In this document: piece by piece, positions 8,848-16,381 of the stretch | Position numbering within the stretch: position 1 is the stretch's first letter | Layout: every line of letters starts with the position of its first letter | Source of the DNA: Pseudomonas capeferrum | GTDB lineage: Bacteria; Pseudomonadota; Gammaproteobacteria; Pseudomonadales; Pseudomonadaceae | Direction: 5' to 3' | NCBI RefSeq assembly: GCF_013523055.1 | Contig: NZ_JAAMQM010000011.1 | Coordinates: forward strand, 62,001-126,000 | Length of the DNA: 64,000 nt | The notes under the pieces: model-generated | Databases searched by the model: none | What the model was told of the DNA's origin: nothing | What the model saw: only the letters and a program-made list of their open reading frames with translations | Made by a program: the position numbers and the translations under genes

Positions 8848-10032
8848 ATGATACCGGAACGCGAATTAAAACCGTGCGAGGCCAAGCTACGCCTGCATCT
8901 GCTATGCGAGAAGCTCGAGCTTGCCGCGCATGTAAAAAAAGTCGGAGCGGAAGGTTTAGTAGCCAGCTGCTCATTGTACGACAAATCAGGTGTCACCGTT
9001 TCCAGCGGTGCAGGAAAAGGCGACTACTGTGAGCTGGGCGCTCTTGCTGAAAGCATAGAACATTATCTTACCGAGACAAACGAATCGTATCAGCCGGCTG
9101 AATGTGCTAGTGCAACATTCCAAGAATGTCAGTTCCTCCAGGATGACTGGCTACTGAAATCGATTCCTATAGGGAAATCACTCTCTTCTTATGAGCTACA
9201 GGGGGTCGATCAGGAAGCCAAGATCAACGTTCCAGCAGTGTTGCTGACACCTACTGAAAAGGCAGTGGCAGAAGCAACATCCAATCCTGCGCTCGCTTTC
9301 TTGGCCAAGTACTCAAGCAATTCGGGGACTGCAATTGGCTGCACCGAAAACGAGGCCCTCCTGCACGGAATCAATGAAGCTATAGAACGACACGCACTGT
9401 CGATTTACTACCTGTCCCTCTGCGAACTTTCGCCCCCCCTCAAGCTCTACAAGCCAGCTGCTTCCTTTATGGAAGAAAATTTTATCGAACATCCTGCACT
9501 GCACCAATACAGCAAAACCCTTGACCTCGTCGTAACTCAAGAATTTTATGGCGCTTATTTCTGTATCGCAGTGCCAAAAACAACAAATCCCAATAGAATT
9601 TCAGTTATTGGATCCGGCTATTCCGCATGCTCCTTTACAGCCGTATACCGCGCTGTCTCGGAACAACTCCAATGTGCAAAACTGCAAAACTCAGAAGATA
9701 TAGAGACAGATAAAACCATTAGCGAAATTTTACTTTCCGTACCTCGCCTCGAAAAACTGCTACACCTTAATCCGGCCAGGACACTGGAAATCATCTATCC
9801 ACGGCATGAGAAACTCAGCGTCCACACCCAAATTAAGAACATACTTATAAGCTTAAGAAAAAACAACAGATCGGTATTTCATCGAACACTTTTCAACGAG
9901 CCCGGCCTGGCATGTGCCATGCAAATCTACATCCCCGGCCTTGAGCGTTTTCACCTAATCCGCTCGGGTTGCCCCGTGGTACCACAGAGCGCACTCTCTA
10001 GAGGGACAAGAGATAGAAATGTCTTCCTCTAG
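8848..10032 (+). CDS. Stand-alone YcaO-domain protein (ATP-dependent peptide backbone modification)
   Basis: 394 residues. YcaO enzymes use ATP to activate peptide amides, giving azolines, thioamides or amidines. The three ATP/Mg-binding blocks are visible: SSGAGKGDYCELGALAESIE (about 52-71), SNSGTAIGCTENEALLHGIN then EAIERHAL (157-184), and GSGYSACSFTAVYRAVSEQL (255-274). The C-terminal YIPGLERF segment is also family-like, but the chain ends SRGTRDRNVFL without the proline-rich end often seen in azoline-forming YcaOs. No E1-like/ocin-ThiF partner, flavin dehydrogenase or TfuA gene is adjacent. AGGA lies 8 bases before the ATG. The 3' end overlaps the ABC gene by 14 bp. AT-rich codon use differs from the surrounding core genes, suggesting transfer. 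Reaction and substrate are inferred. Confidence 0.85.
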   Translation: MIPERELKPCEAKLRLHLLCEKLELAAHVKKVGAEGLVASCSLYDKSGVTVSSGAGKGDYCELGALAESIEHYLTETNESYQPAECASATFQECQFLQDDWLLKSIPIGKSLSSYELQGVDQEAKINVPAVLLTPTEKAVAEATSNPALAFLAKYSSNSGTAIGCTENEALLHGINEAIERHALSIYYLSLCELSPPLKLYKPAASFMEENFIEHPALHQYSKTLDLVVTQEFYGAYFCIAVPKTTNPNRISVIGSGYSACSFTAVYRAVSEQLQCAKLQNSEDIETDKTISEILLSVPRLEKLLHLNPARTLEIIYPRHEKLSVHTQIKNILISLRKNNRSVFHRTLFNEPGLACAMQIYIPGLERFHLIRSGCPVVPQSALSRGTRDRNVFL

Positions 10033-11674
10033 GGATTTTTTCGCAGCGTTAAGCATCACATTAATCTTGAAAGCGGCCATCGTATTACCGGCATTAGTGC
10101 TAGCTGATATCATTGACAATATTAATTCTGACTTGTCAATTCTGCGTCCTTTAGGCTTGTTCATCGCACTCATCGTTTTACAGGCCTTAGCGACCCCCAT
10201 CCAGGCATGGTCTTTGGCCCGCCTATGCCAGGAACGAGTACGCAGCATGTCTGCGAAATGGTGTCGTGCTCTGTTGGACAAACGCTTCGAGGCCTATGAA
10301 CAGCTGCATGGCGGCGCACTGGTCAAGGTACTGGACAGGGGTATCACCGCACAGGAGCGCTGGCTCAACTTCCTGATAGGCTCGGCATGGCCGGTACTGG
10401 CCGAGGCGCTTGTTCTCGGGACATTGTTCATCTATTTGGGAGCAGCTTCCGTGCTGCTGGGGTTGATACCACTGAGCCTGGTGTATCTGTGGGCCAATGG
10501 CTCACTGATTCGTTGGCGAAGACCGCACATCGAAGCAGTCAATACGATGGAGGATGATCTGGCCGAGCTGTGGGTAGATACGTTCGCCACGGCCACCAGT
10601 GTAAAACTCGAACGTGCCGAGTCAGCTGCAATGATGCCGGTCGAGCAGACATTGGGGCGGTATGCGAAAGCTGCAGTGCGCGTAGCGAGCTCCGGGGCCT
10701 GGCTTCAGGCGGCAAGAATTGTGTTTATCGGACTAGGGAGCAGTGGGTTACTCGCCTGGGGGATGGTAGAACAAGCACGCGCCGAGCCCTCTATTACGCT
10801 CGGGGAACTAGTGGCACTGTTCACCCTCGTCAGCGGTTTGCTGGCAAGCGTTGCCCAGGTTGCAGAAGGCTGGCGCATGCTGGACCAGTTCAAGGTTGAT
10901 CGGCAGCGACTGGACCAGTGGTTGAAATTACCGCCCTTCGGCCCGGATGCTTCTGAAACGGCAAGCGACATGCCAGAAAAAAGCATTCTGCAGCTGGGCT
11001 CCTGTTCTTTGGCCGAAGACGGCCATGTACGCCTGCAGCTTGATCAGTCTCTGGTCATTCAGCCGGGCGAGCGAGTGGCGCTGGCAGGCCCGAGCGGTTC
11101 CGGCAAATCGACCTTGCTGCATGCACTGGCTGGCACGCTGGATCCGCTGCGCATGCATCTTAGACTGGGCGACAAGCCGATAGAACGACTTGGCGCTGCC
11201 ACTCAGTTTACGCATATTCGTCTGTCGCCACAGAGACCACGCTTTGTTCCGGGGCCTCTATCCAGAGCGGTGCTGTTGGATCAAGCGCATGACCAGGAAC
11301 GGGTGAAGCAATGGCTCGAGCGGTTGGGCCTGGGCGCCGACTGGTATGAGCGCGAACTCGATGGGCGCGGGAACACCATTTCCGGAGGCGAGGCGCGTAG
11401 GCTGTCGCTTTTGCGGGTATTGAACAGGCCTGGCGAATTCAATCTGTTCGATGAGCCGACCAGTGGGCTCGATACAGCGCTGGCGCATCAAATCTGGGAC
11501 CTGTTATTTGAGGAGCTTGCCGGGCGTGGATTGGTATGCGTAACGCATGATCAGGCGGCACTGAGACGGTTTGATCGAGTGATCTGGGTAGCGGAGGGTC
11601 GAGTTGTGGAGGAGTACCGATCAGCTCAGAACGTATTCGGAGCGCAAACCAATACCAGCGGCGCGGGGACCTAA
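10019..11674 (+). CDS. ABC exporter half-transporter (membrane plus ATPase domain), probable peptide exporter
   Basis: 551 residues: hydrophobic segments from about 10 to 290 forming a type I exporter membrane domain, then a nucleotide-binding domain with Walker A GPSGSGKST (357-365), Q-loop SPQRPR (Q405), signature ISGGE (454-458, a variant of LSGGQ), Walker B FNLFDEP with Glu479, and switch His510. It would work as a homodimer in the inner membrane. It lacks an N-terminal C39 peptidase, so it would not cleave a leader itself. The compact architecture resembles CydC/CydD-type exporters, so a small-molecule or thiol cargo is an alternative. The ATG lies inside the 3' end of the YcaO gene (14-bp overlap), which implies translational coupling and a shared pathway. 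It is convergent with dnaB. Confidence 0.88.
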   Translation: MSSSRDFFAALSITLILKAAIVLPALVLADIIDNINSDLSILRPLGLFIALIVLQALATPIQAWSLARLCQERVRSMSAKWCRALLDKRFEAYEQLHGGALVKVLDRGITAQERWLNFLIGSAWPVLAEALVLGTLFIYLGAASVLLGLIPLSLVYLWANGSLIRWRRPHIEAVNTMEDDLAELWVDTFATATSVKLERAESAAMMPVEQTLGRYAKAAVRVASSGAWLQAARIVFIGLGSSGLLAWGMVEQARAEPSITLGELVALFTLVSGLLASVAQVAEGWRMLDQFKVDRQRLDQWLKLPPFGPDASETASDMPEKSILQLGSCSLAEDGHVRLQLDQSLVIQPGERVALAGPSGSGKSTLLHALAGTLDPLRMHLRLGDKPIERLGAATQFTHIRLSPQRPRFVPGPLSRAVLLDQAHDQERVKQWLERLGLGADWYERELDGRGNTISGGEARRLSLLRVLNRPGEFNLFDEPTSGLDTALAHQIWDLLFEELAGRGLVCVTHDQAALRRFDRVIWVAEGRVVEEYRSAQNVFGAQTNTSGAGT

Positions 11675-11776
11675 TGGAACAGATGCCTCAGCGCCTAATG
11701 GATGAGGCTTGCCGTCTTCATTGCCAGGCGCTGCTTCAGTTTCCGAAAGACAGCGACTGCAGACGGCCAGGACGAC

Positions 11777-13174
11777 TTACTCATCATCATCGAAGTTGTA
11801 GCTGCCCGGCGCCAGGTTCTCGAAGCGGGTGTACTTGCCGATGAACGCCAACCGCACGAAGCCGATAGGCCCGTTACGCTGCTTGCCGATGATGATCTCG
11901 GCAACGCCCTTGTGCTCCGTCTCGGGGTGATAGACCTCGTCACGGTAGACGAACATGATCACGTCGGCGTCCTGCTCGATCGCTCCGGATTCCCGCAAGT
12001 CGGAGTTCACCGGGCGCTTGTTGGGTCGTTGCTCCAGGGAACGGTTGAGCTGCGACAAGGCGATGACCGGACAGTTGAATTCCTTGGCCAGGGCCTTGAG
12101 CGAGCGGGAGATCTCGGAAATCTCGTTGGTCCGATTGTCACCCGACGAGCCTGGAATCTGCATCAGCTGCAGGTAGTCGACCATGATCATGCCGATCTCG
12201 CCATGCTCACGCGCCAACCTCCGGGTCCGCGCGCGCATTTCCGAAGGGCTGATACCGGCGGTATCGTCGATGAACAACTTGCGGTCGTTGAGCAGGTTGA
12301 CCGCCGAGGTCAGGCGCGGCCAGTCATCGTCGCTGAGCTGACCGGAACGCACCTTGGTCTGATCGATCCTCCCCAGGGACGACAACATACGCATGATGAG
12401 GGATTCGCCAGGCATCTCGAGCGAGAACACCAGCACCGCCTTGTCGCTGCGCAACACGGCGTTCTCCACCAGGTTCATGGCGAAAGTGGTCTTGCCCATC
12501 GACGGACGACCGGCAACGATGATCAGGTCGGCCGCCTGCAGGCCGCTGGTCTTCTCGTCCAGGTCGGTATAACCGGTGGATATCCCGGTGATGTCACTGT
12601 CGGAGTTGAACAAGGTGTCGATGCGATCGATGGCCCTGGTCAGCAGGTCATTGACACCTACAGGGCCGCCGGTCTTGGGTCGGGCCTCGGCGATCTGGAA
12701 GATCTGCCGCTCGGCATCGTCGAGAATTTCTTCGGCATTGCGACCCTGCGGATTGAACGCATTGTCGGCGATATCGTTGCTGATGCTGATCAGTTGCCGC
12801 AGGGTCGCTCGCTCGCGAATGATCTGCGCGTAGGCCTTGATGTTCGCGACCGACGGCGTGTTCTTTGCCAGCTCGCCCAGGTAACCCAGGCCACCGACCT
12901 GCGAGGACACCCCTTCCTTGTCCAACTGTTCGTGAAGCGTCACCACGTCGAACGGCTGGTTGAGGTCGACCAGTTTATGGATCGCGCGGAAGATCAGGCG
13001 ATGGTCATGTCGGTAGAAATCACCGTCCGAGACCTGGTCCAGCACCTTCTCCCAGGCGTTGTTGTCCAGCATCAGACCACCGAGCACGGCCTGTTCGGCC
13101 TCGATGGAATGCGGCGGCACCTTGAGGGCCGAGGTCTGGAGGTCTAGCTGTTCGGGGCTGGAAATCTCGGTCAT
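11777..13174 (-). CDS. dnaB: Replicative DNA helicase DnaB
   Basis: 465-residue hexameric 5'-3' replicative helicase, standard length. The N-terminal DnaG-interaction domain begins PPHSIEAEQAVLGGLMLD; the RecA-like motor has Walker A GRPSMGKTT (222-230), the Walker B region MIMVDYLQLM and the QLNRSLEQR sensor loop. An in-frame ATG lies 17 codons upstream, but the start at 13174 matches family length and removes a non-homologous hydrophobic extension. It is the last gene of the rpsF-rpsR-DUF2232-rplI-dnaB order, separated from rplI by a terminator. No intein is present. The end of the YcaO island lies about 100 bp from its stop. Confidence 0.96.
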   Translation of the reverse strand: MTEISSPEQLDLQTSALKVPPHSIEAEQAVLGGLMLDNNAWEKVLDQVSDGDFYRHDHRLIFRAIHKLVDLNQPFDVVTLHEQLDKEGVSSQVGGLGYLGELAKNTPSVANIKAYAQIIRERATLRQLISISNDIADNAFNPQGRNAEEILDDAERQIFQIAEARPKTGGPVGVNDLLTRAIDRIDTLFNSDSDITGISTGYTDLDEKTSGLQAADLIIVAGRPSMGKTTFAMNLVENAVLRSDKAVLVFSLEMPGESLIMRMLSSLGRIDQTKVRSGQLSDDDWPRLTSAVNLLNDRKLFIDDTAGISPSEMRARTRRLAREHGEIGMIMVDYLQLMQIPGSSGDNRTNEISEISRSLKALAKEFNCPVIALSQLNRSLEQRPNKRPVNSDLRESGAIEQDADVIMFVYRDEVYHPETEHKGVAEIIIGKQRNGPIGFVRLAFIGKYTRFENLAPGSYNFDDDE

Positions 13175-13195
13175 GTCCACGCGAAAAATTTGGGT

Positions 13196-13240
13196 GATGA
13201 AAAAGACAAAGGGCACGACCTGCAAAGCAGGACCGTGCCC
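13196..13240 (-). terminator. Intrinsic terminator after rplI
   Basis: On the minus strand a GGGCACGG-type stem with a TTT loop (13211-13240) is followed by a T-rich tract (13196-13210). It ends the rpsF-rplI transcript just upstream of dnaB, so dnaB may depend on read-through or on its own promoter. Confidence 0.8.
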
Positions 13241-13285
13241 AATGTTAACCGGCCGGCCCGTAAGGGGCCAGCCGATCGGTACAGC

Positions 13286-13732
13286 TTAGGCTGCGACGAC
13301 AACCACGCGAACGGTGGCTTCAACGTCGCTGTGCAGGTGCACGGCAACGTCGTATTCGCCAACGTTACGGATGGTGCCGTTCGGCAGACGAACTTCAGCC
13401 TTGGCCACTTCGACGCCGGAGGCGGTCAGGGCGTCAGCGATGTCGTGGGTGCCGATCGAACCGAACAGCTTGCCTTCGTCGCCAGCGGTGGCAGTGATGG
13501 TCACTTCCAGCTCGGCCAGTTGGGCAGCGCGGGTTTCAGCCGAAGTCTTCTTGTCCGCAGCCAGTTTTTCCAGCTCGGCACGACGCTCTTCGAACGCAGC
13601 CAGGTTGGCAGCGGTCGCAGCGGTAGCCTTGCCGAATGGCAGCAGGAAGTTACGACCGTAACCGGCCTTAACATTTACCTTGTCGCCCAGGTTGCCCAGG
13701 TTGGCGACTTTTTCCAGCAGGATCAGTTCCAT
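13286..13732 (-). CDS. rplI: 50S ribosomal protein L9
   Basis: 148 residues, the usual length. The N-terminal rRNA-binding domain opens [20 protein letters not shown], then the conserved [16 protein letters not shown] block; the long connecting helix (about 45-75) and the C-terminal domain follow. L9 binds 23S rRNA near the L1 stalk and limits frameshifting. It is 21 bp downstream of the DUF2232 gene and is followed by an intrinsic terminator. Confidence 0.97.
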   Translation of the reverse strand: MELILLEKVANLGNLGDKVNVKAGYGRNFLLPFGKATAATAANLAAFEERRAELEKLAADKKTSAETRAAQLAELEVTITATAGDEGKLFGSIGTHDIADALTASGVEVAKAEVRLPNGTIRNVGEYDVAVHLHSDVEATVRVVVVAA

Positions 13733-13753
13733 TTGGTATAAACCTCTTAACTT

Positions 13754-14626
13754 TTAACCTTCACCGTTCGCGGAACCGTTGTCGTCATCCTTTTCAGGCG
13801 ACCGGCGACCGCGAAAATCAACCAGGCTATCGACAATGGCCAATACCACGAGCAACAGATAGGTCGGCTGCATAGGCCAAATCAGCGTGACGTACACCCC
13901 CACCAGCCAGAAATTGGCCAGTCGCCCCTGCGCCACCAAGCCATGAATCAAGGCAAGGCCGGCAAGGAACAGCACCACACTGGACGCGAATGCCAACGTC
14001 AGGAACTGCGAACCGAAGAACGGCCCCAGCACCATGATCGACACCAGCACCAGCGTTGGCACCGCCGGCAGCCTCAACTCGCGGAACTCGCGACCGAAAC
14101 CACCCGGGTTGTACAACGCGGCCTGCCAATAGCGGGCCAGCACGAGTGCCAGAACGCTGATCAGCTGCATCGACGCTGCGCTGGAAGAGATGAGCAAGGG
14201 GGTGATCAGCTCGCTGGGGATCATGGGCCTGCCGTCGATCTGCGGCAGGGCTTTTTCAAGCGCGCCAGCCAGCATCTCGAGCGGTTCACGCAACACCGAA
14301 CCCAGGACAACGCCATACACCACACCCAGCGGGATACTGAACAGCAGCACCCGGCTCCAGGAATGCCCGGCTCGCAACGAAGCGGCCAGCGCCAGTGTGC
14401 CCACAAACACCATCAGGGTGCTCGGCTCACCGAAGATCCACAGGGCCAAGGCGGGTAACAGACCCCACACCAGGACCGAGGACGCATCCTTGAAACCCCG
14501 CCGCAGGAACACCAGGCTCCCGGCAGCGGCACTCAACCAGAACAACAGCGGCAATACCGCACTAACGACCACCACTACAGTGGCCTGCACACGACCGCGC
14601 ATGATGAAATCCGCTAACGCTCGCAT
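13754..14626 (-). CDS. DUF2232 multi-pass membrane protein
   Basis: 290 residues with about eight hydrophobic helices and an acidic, charged C-terminal tail (RRSPEKDDDNGSANGEG). It matches the DUF2232 family by position and character: in pseudomonads this gene sits between rpsR and rplI. No enzymatic motif was seen. Family members elsewhere are linked to sporulation or energy-coupling-type membrane folds, but the function here is unknown. It lies 34 bp after rpsR in the ribosomal-protein transcript. Confidence 0.8.
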   Translation of the reverse strand: MRALADFIMRGRVQATVVVVVSAVLPLLFWLSAAAGSLVFLRRGFKDASSVLVWGLLPALALWIFGEPSTLMVFVGTLALAASLRAGHSWSRVLLFSIPLGVVYGVVLGSVLREPLEMLAGALEKALPQIDGRPMIPSELITPLLISSSAASMQLISVLALVLARYWQAALYNPGGFGREFRELRLPAVPTLVLVSIMVLGPFFGSQFLTLAFASSVVLFLAGLALIHGLVAQGRLANFWLVGVYVTLIWPMQPTYLLLVVLAIVDSLVDFRGRRSPEKDDDNGSANGEG

Positions 14627-14660
14627 GCTCTATCCTTTGCTACTTGTCGACGACCCGGTC

Positions 14661-14891
14661 TCAGCGGCCGTGGCTGTCGGTGTAGGCCAGCAGGGCCAGG
14701 AAGCGGGCGCGCTTGATAGCGGTAGCCAGCTGACGCTGATAACGAGCTTTGGTACCGGTGATACGGCTTGGAACGATCTTGCCGGTTTCGGATACGTAAG
14801 CTTTCAGGGTGTTGAGATCTTTGTAGTCGATCTCTTTCACGTCTTCAGCAGTGAAGCGGCAGAATTTACGACGACGGAAGAAACGTGCCAT
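14661..14891 (-). CDS. rpsR: 30S ribosomal protein S18
   Basis: 76 residues, full length. It has the basic N-terminus [13 protein letters not shown] and the conserved core [20 protein letters not shown] then [21 protein letters not shown]18 binds 16S rRNA as a heterodimer with S6, encoded 28 bp upstream. Confidence 0.97.
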
Positions 14892-14919
14892 GTAATAGGC
14901 TCCTCAAAAGGTCCGTGGA

Positions 14920-15345
14920 TTACTCGTCAGCGTTATCGCTGTTGTCGCTGTCATTGCTGTCATCGCCATCGGCGCTGTCAGAATGCTCAGGACGTTCACG
15001 ACGCTCACGGCGCTCGCTGCGGTTCTCTTCGGCCTTCAGCATCTCGGACTGACCGGTAACGGCTTCGTCGCGACGGATGATCAGGTTACGGATCACGGCA
15101 TCGTTGTAGCGGAAGTTGTCTTCCAGCTCGGCCAGGGCCTTGCCGGTGCACTCGACGTTCAGCATCACGTAGTGAGCCTTGTGAACGTTGTTGATTGCAT
15201 AGGCCAGTTGACGACGGCCCCAGTCTTCCAGGCGGTGGATCTTGCCGCCATCTTCTTCGATCAGCTTGGTGTAACGCTCAACCATGCCGCCGACTTGCTC
15301 GCTCTGGTCAGGGTGGACCAGAAAGATGATTTCGTAATGACGCAT
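14920..15345 (-). CDS. rpsF: 30S ribosomal protein S6
   Basis: 141 residues. It opens [17 protein letters not shown] and has the S6 core [17 protein letters not shown]. The tail after about residue 105 is very acidic and low in complexity (many Asp, Asn, Ser, Glu), longer than the E. coli Glu tail that RimK modifies; RimK glutamylation is possible but not shown. First gene of the operon; the leader contains a strong hairpin that could be an S6:S18 autoregulatory site. Confidence 0.97.
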   Translation of the reverse strand: MRHYEIIFLVHPDQSEQVGGMVERYTKLIEEDGGKIHRLEDWGRRQLAYAINNVHKAHYVMLNVECTGKALAELEDNFRYNDAVIRNLIIRRDEAVTGQSEMLKAEENRSERRERRERPEHSDSADGDDSNDSDNSDNADE

Positions 15346-15367
15346 GAATGCTCCTTACGGGTTGATA

Positions 15368-15390
15368 GTCTGCCAGAACACTGGTCAGAC
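15368..15390 (-). promoter_or_regulatory. Leader hairpin just upstream of rpsF
   Basis: On the minus-strand transcript GTCTG-A-CCAG, loop TGTT, CTGG-CAGAC forms a 9-bp stem with one bulged A, ending about 23 nt before the rpsF ATG and followed by ATCAACCCG and the ribosome site AAGGAG. Bacterial rpsF leaders commonly hold an S6:S18-binding mimic of 16S rRNA; the match here is by position and structure only. Confidence 0.4.
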
Positions 15391-15465
15391 AAGGAGTGAA
15401 TGACACTGTATGTCTCGCCTTGGACCGGAGGCACATGCGCGCCTGCCTGTACGGCAAGGGGCGCA

Positions 15466-15494
15466 ATTGTAGAGAAGGCGGGACGGACAAGCAA
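15466..15494 (-). promoter_or_regulatory. Probable sigma-70 promoter of the rpsF operon
   Basis: On the minus strand TTGCTT (15494-15489) and TACAAT (15471-15466) are separated by exactly 17 bp. Transcription from about 15459 gives a leader of about 115 nt containing the hairpin at 15368-15390. Confidence 0.6.
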
Positions 15495-15604
15495 GACGAT
15501 TGGCGATTATTTGAACAATGGGAGAAATCGCCAGAACGGCCCTACGGCAATGGACCTTTCGTCGGGCCGATGCCACGGCGACCCTCGTGAACGCTGGAAA
15601 GCAA

Positions 15605-15628
15605 GCGGCCGGCCTGATAGCCGGCCGC
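15605..15628 (-). terminator. GC-rich hairpin after rlmB
   Basis: A perfect 9-bp stem GCGGCCGGC with a 6-base loop lies 7 bases after the rlmB stop codon. The following minus-strand sequence is only moderately T-rich, so termination strength is uncertain. Confidence 0.5.
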
Positions 15629-15634
15629 GGGATC

Positions 15635-16381
15635 TCAGCGCTTGGCCTGACGCTGGCGCACGGCCTCGAACAGGCACACGCCGGTGGCCACGGACACGTT
15701 CAGGCTGCTCACGCTGCCGGCCATTGGCAGCTTGACCAGGAAATCACAATGCTCGCGGGTGAGGCGACGCATGCCCTTGCCTTCGGCGCCCATGATCATG
15801 ACGATCGGACCGGTCAGGTCCTGCTGGTAGATTTCCTGCTCCGCCTCGCCAGCGGTACCGACCACCCACAACCCACGCTGCTGGAGCTTTTCCAGCGTGC
15901 GTGCCAGGTTGGTCACGGCCACCAGCGGGATCACCTCGGCGGCGCCACAGGCAACCTTGCGCACGACAGCGGTCAGGGTCGCCGACTTGTCCTTGGGAAT
16001 CACCACCGCAGTGGCACCGGCCGCATCGGCGGTGCGCAGGCAGGCGCCAAGGTTGTGCGGGTCTGTAATGCCGTCGAGCACCAGGATCAACGGTGGCCGC
16101 TCGCTACGCTCGAGCAACTCCTCAAGCATGGCTTCACCCCAGACCTGGCTGGGACTGACTTCGGCAACCACGCCCTGATGCACACCCTCGACCCAGGCAT
16201 CCAGTTCGCGGCGCTCGGCCTGGCCGACCGGGATACGGTTCTGCGCCGCCAACTCCAGCAAGGCCTGGACACGCGGCTCGCTTCGCCCCTCGGACAACCA
16301 GATCTGCTTGACCCGCTTGGGGTGATGACTCAACAGCGCTTGCACGGCGTGGACGCCGTAGATCTTTTCCAGCTGACTCAT
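15635..16381 (-). CDS. rlmB: 23S rRNA (guanosine-2251-2'-O)-methyltransferase
   Basis: 248-residue SPOUT/TrmH-family enzyme that methylates Gm2251 in the peptidyl-transferase P loop. N-terminal substrate-binding domain opens EKIYGVHAVQALLSHHPKRV; the knotted SAM-binding part shows LVLDGITDPHNLGACLRTAD (motif 1), IMGAEGKGMRRL (motif 2) and SLNVSVATGVCLFEA (motif 3). The start overlaps the rnr stop by four bases (ATGA), so it is co-translated with RNase R. Confidence 0.95.
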   Translation of the reverse strand: MSQLEKIYGVHAVQALLSHHPKRVKQIWLSEGRSEPRVQALLELAAQNRIPVGQAERRELDAWVEGVHQGVVAEVSPSQVWGEAMLEELLERSERPPLILVLDGITDPHNLGACLRTADAAGATAVVIPKDKSATLTAVVRKVACGAAEVIPLVAVTNLARTLEKLQQRGLWVVGTAGEAEQEIYQQDLTGPIVMIMGAEGKGMRRLTREHCDFLVKLPMAGSVSSLNVSVATGVCLFEAVRQRQAKR

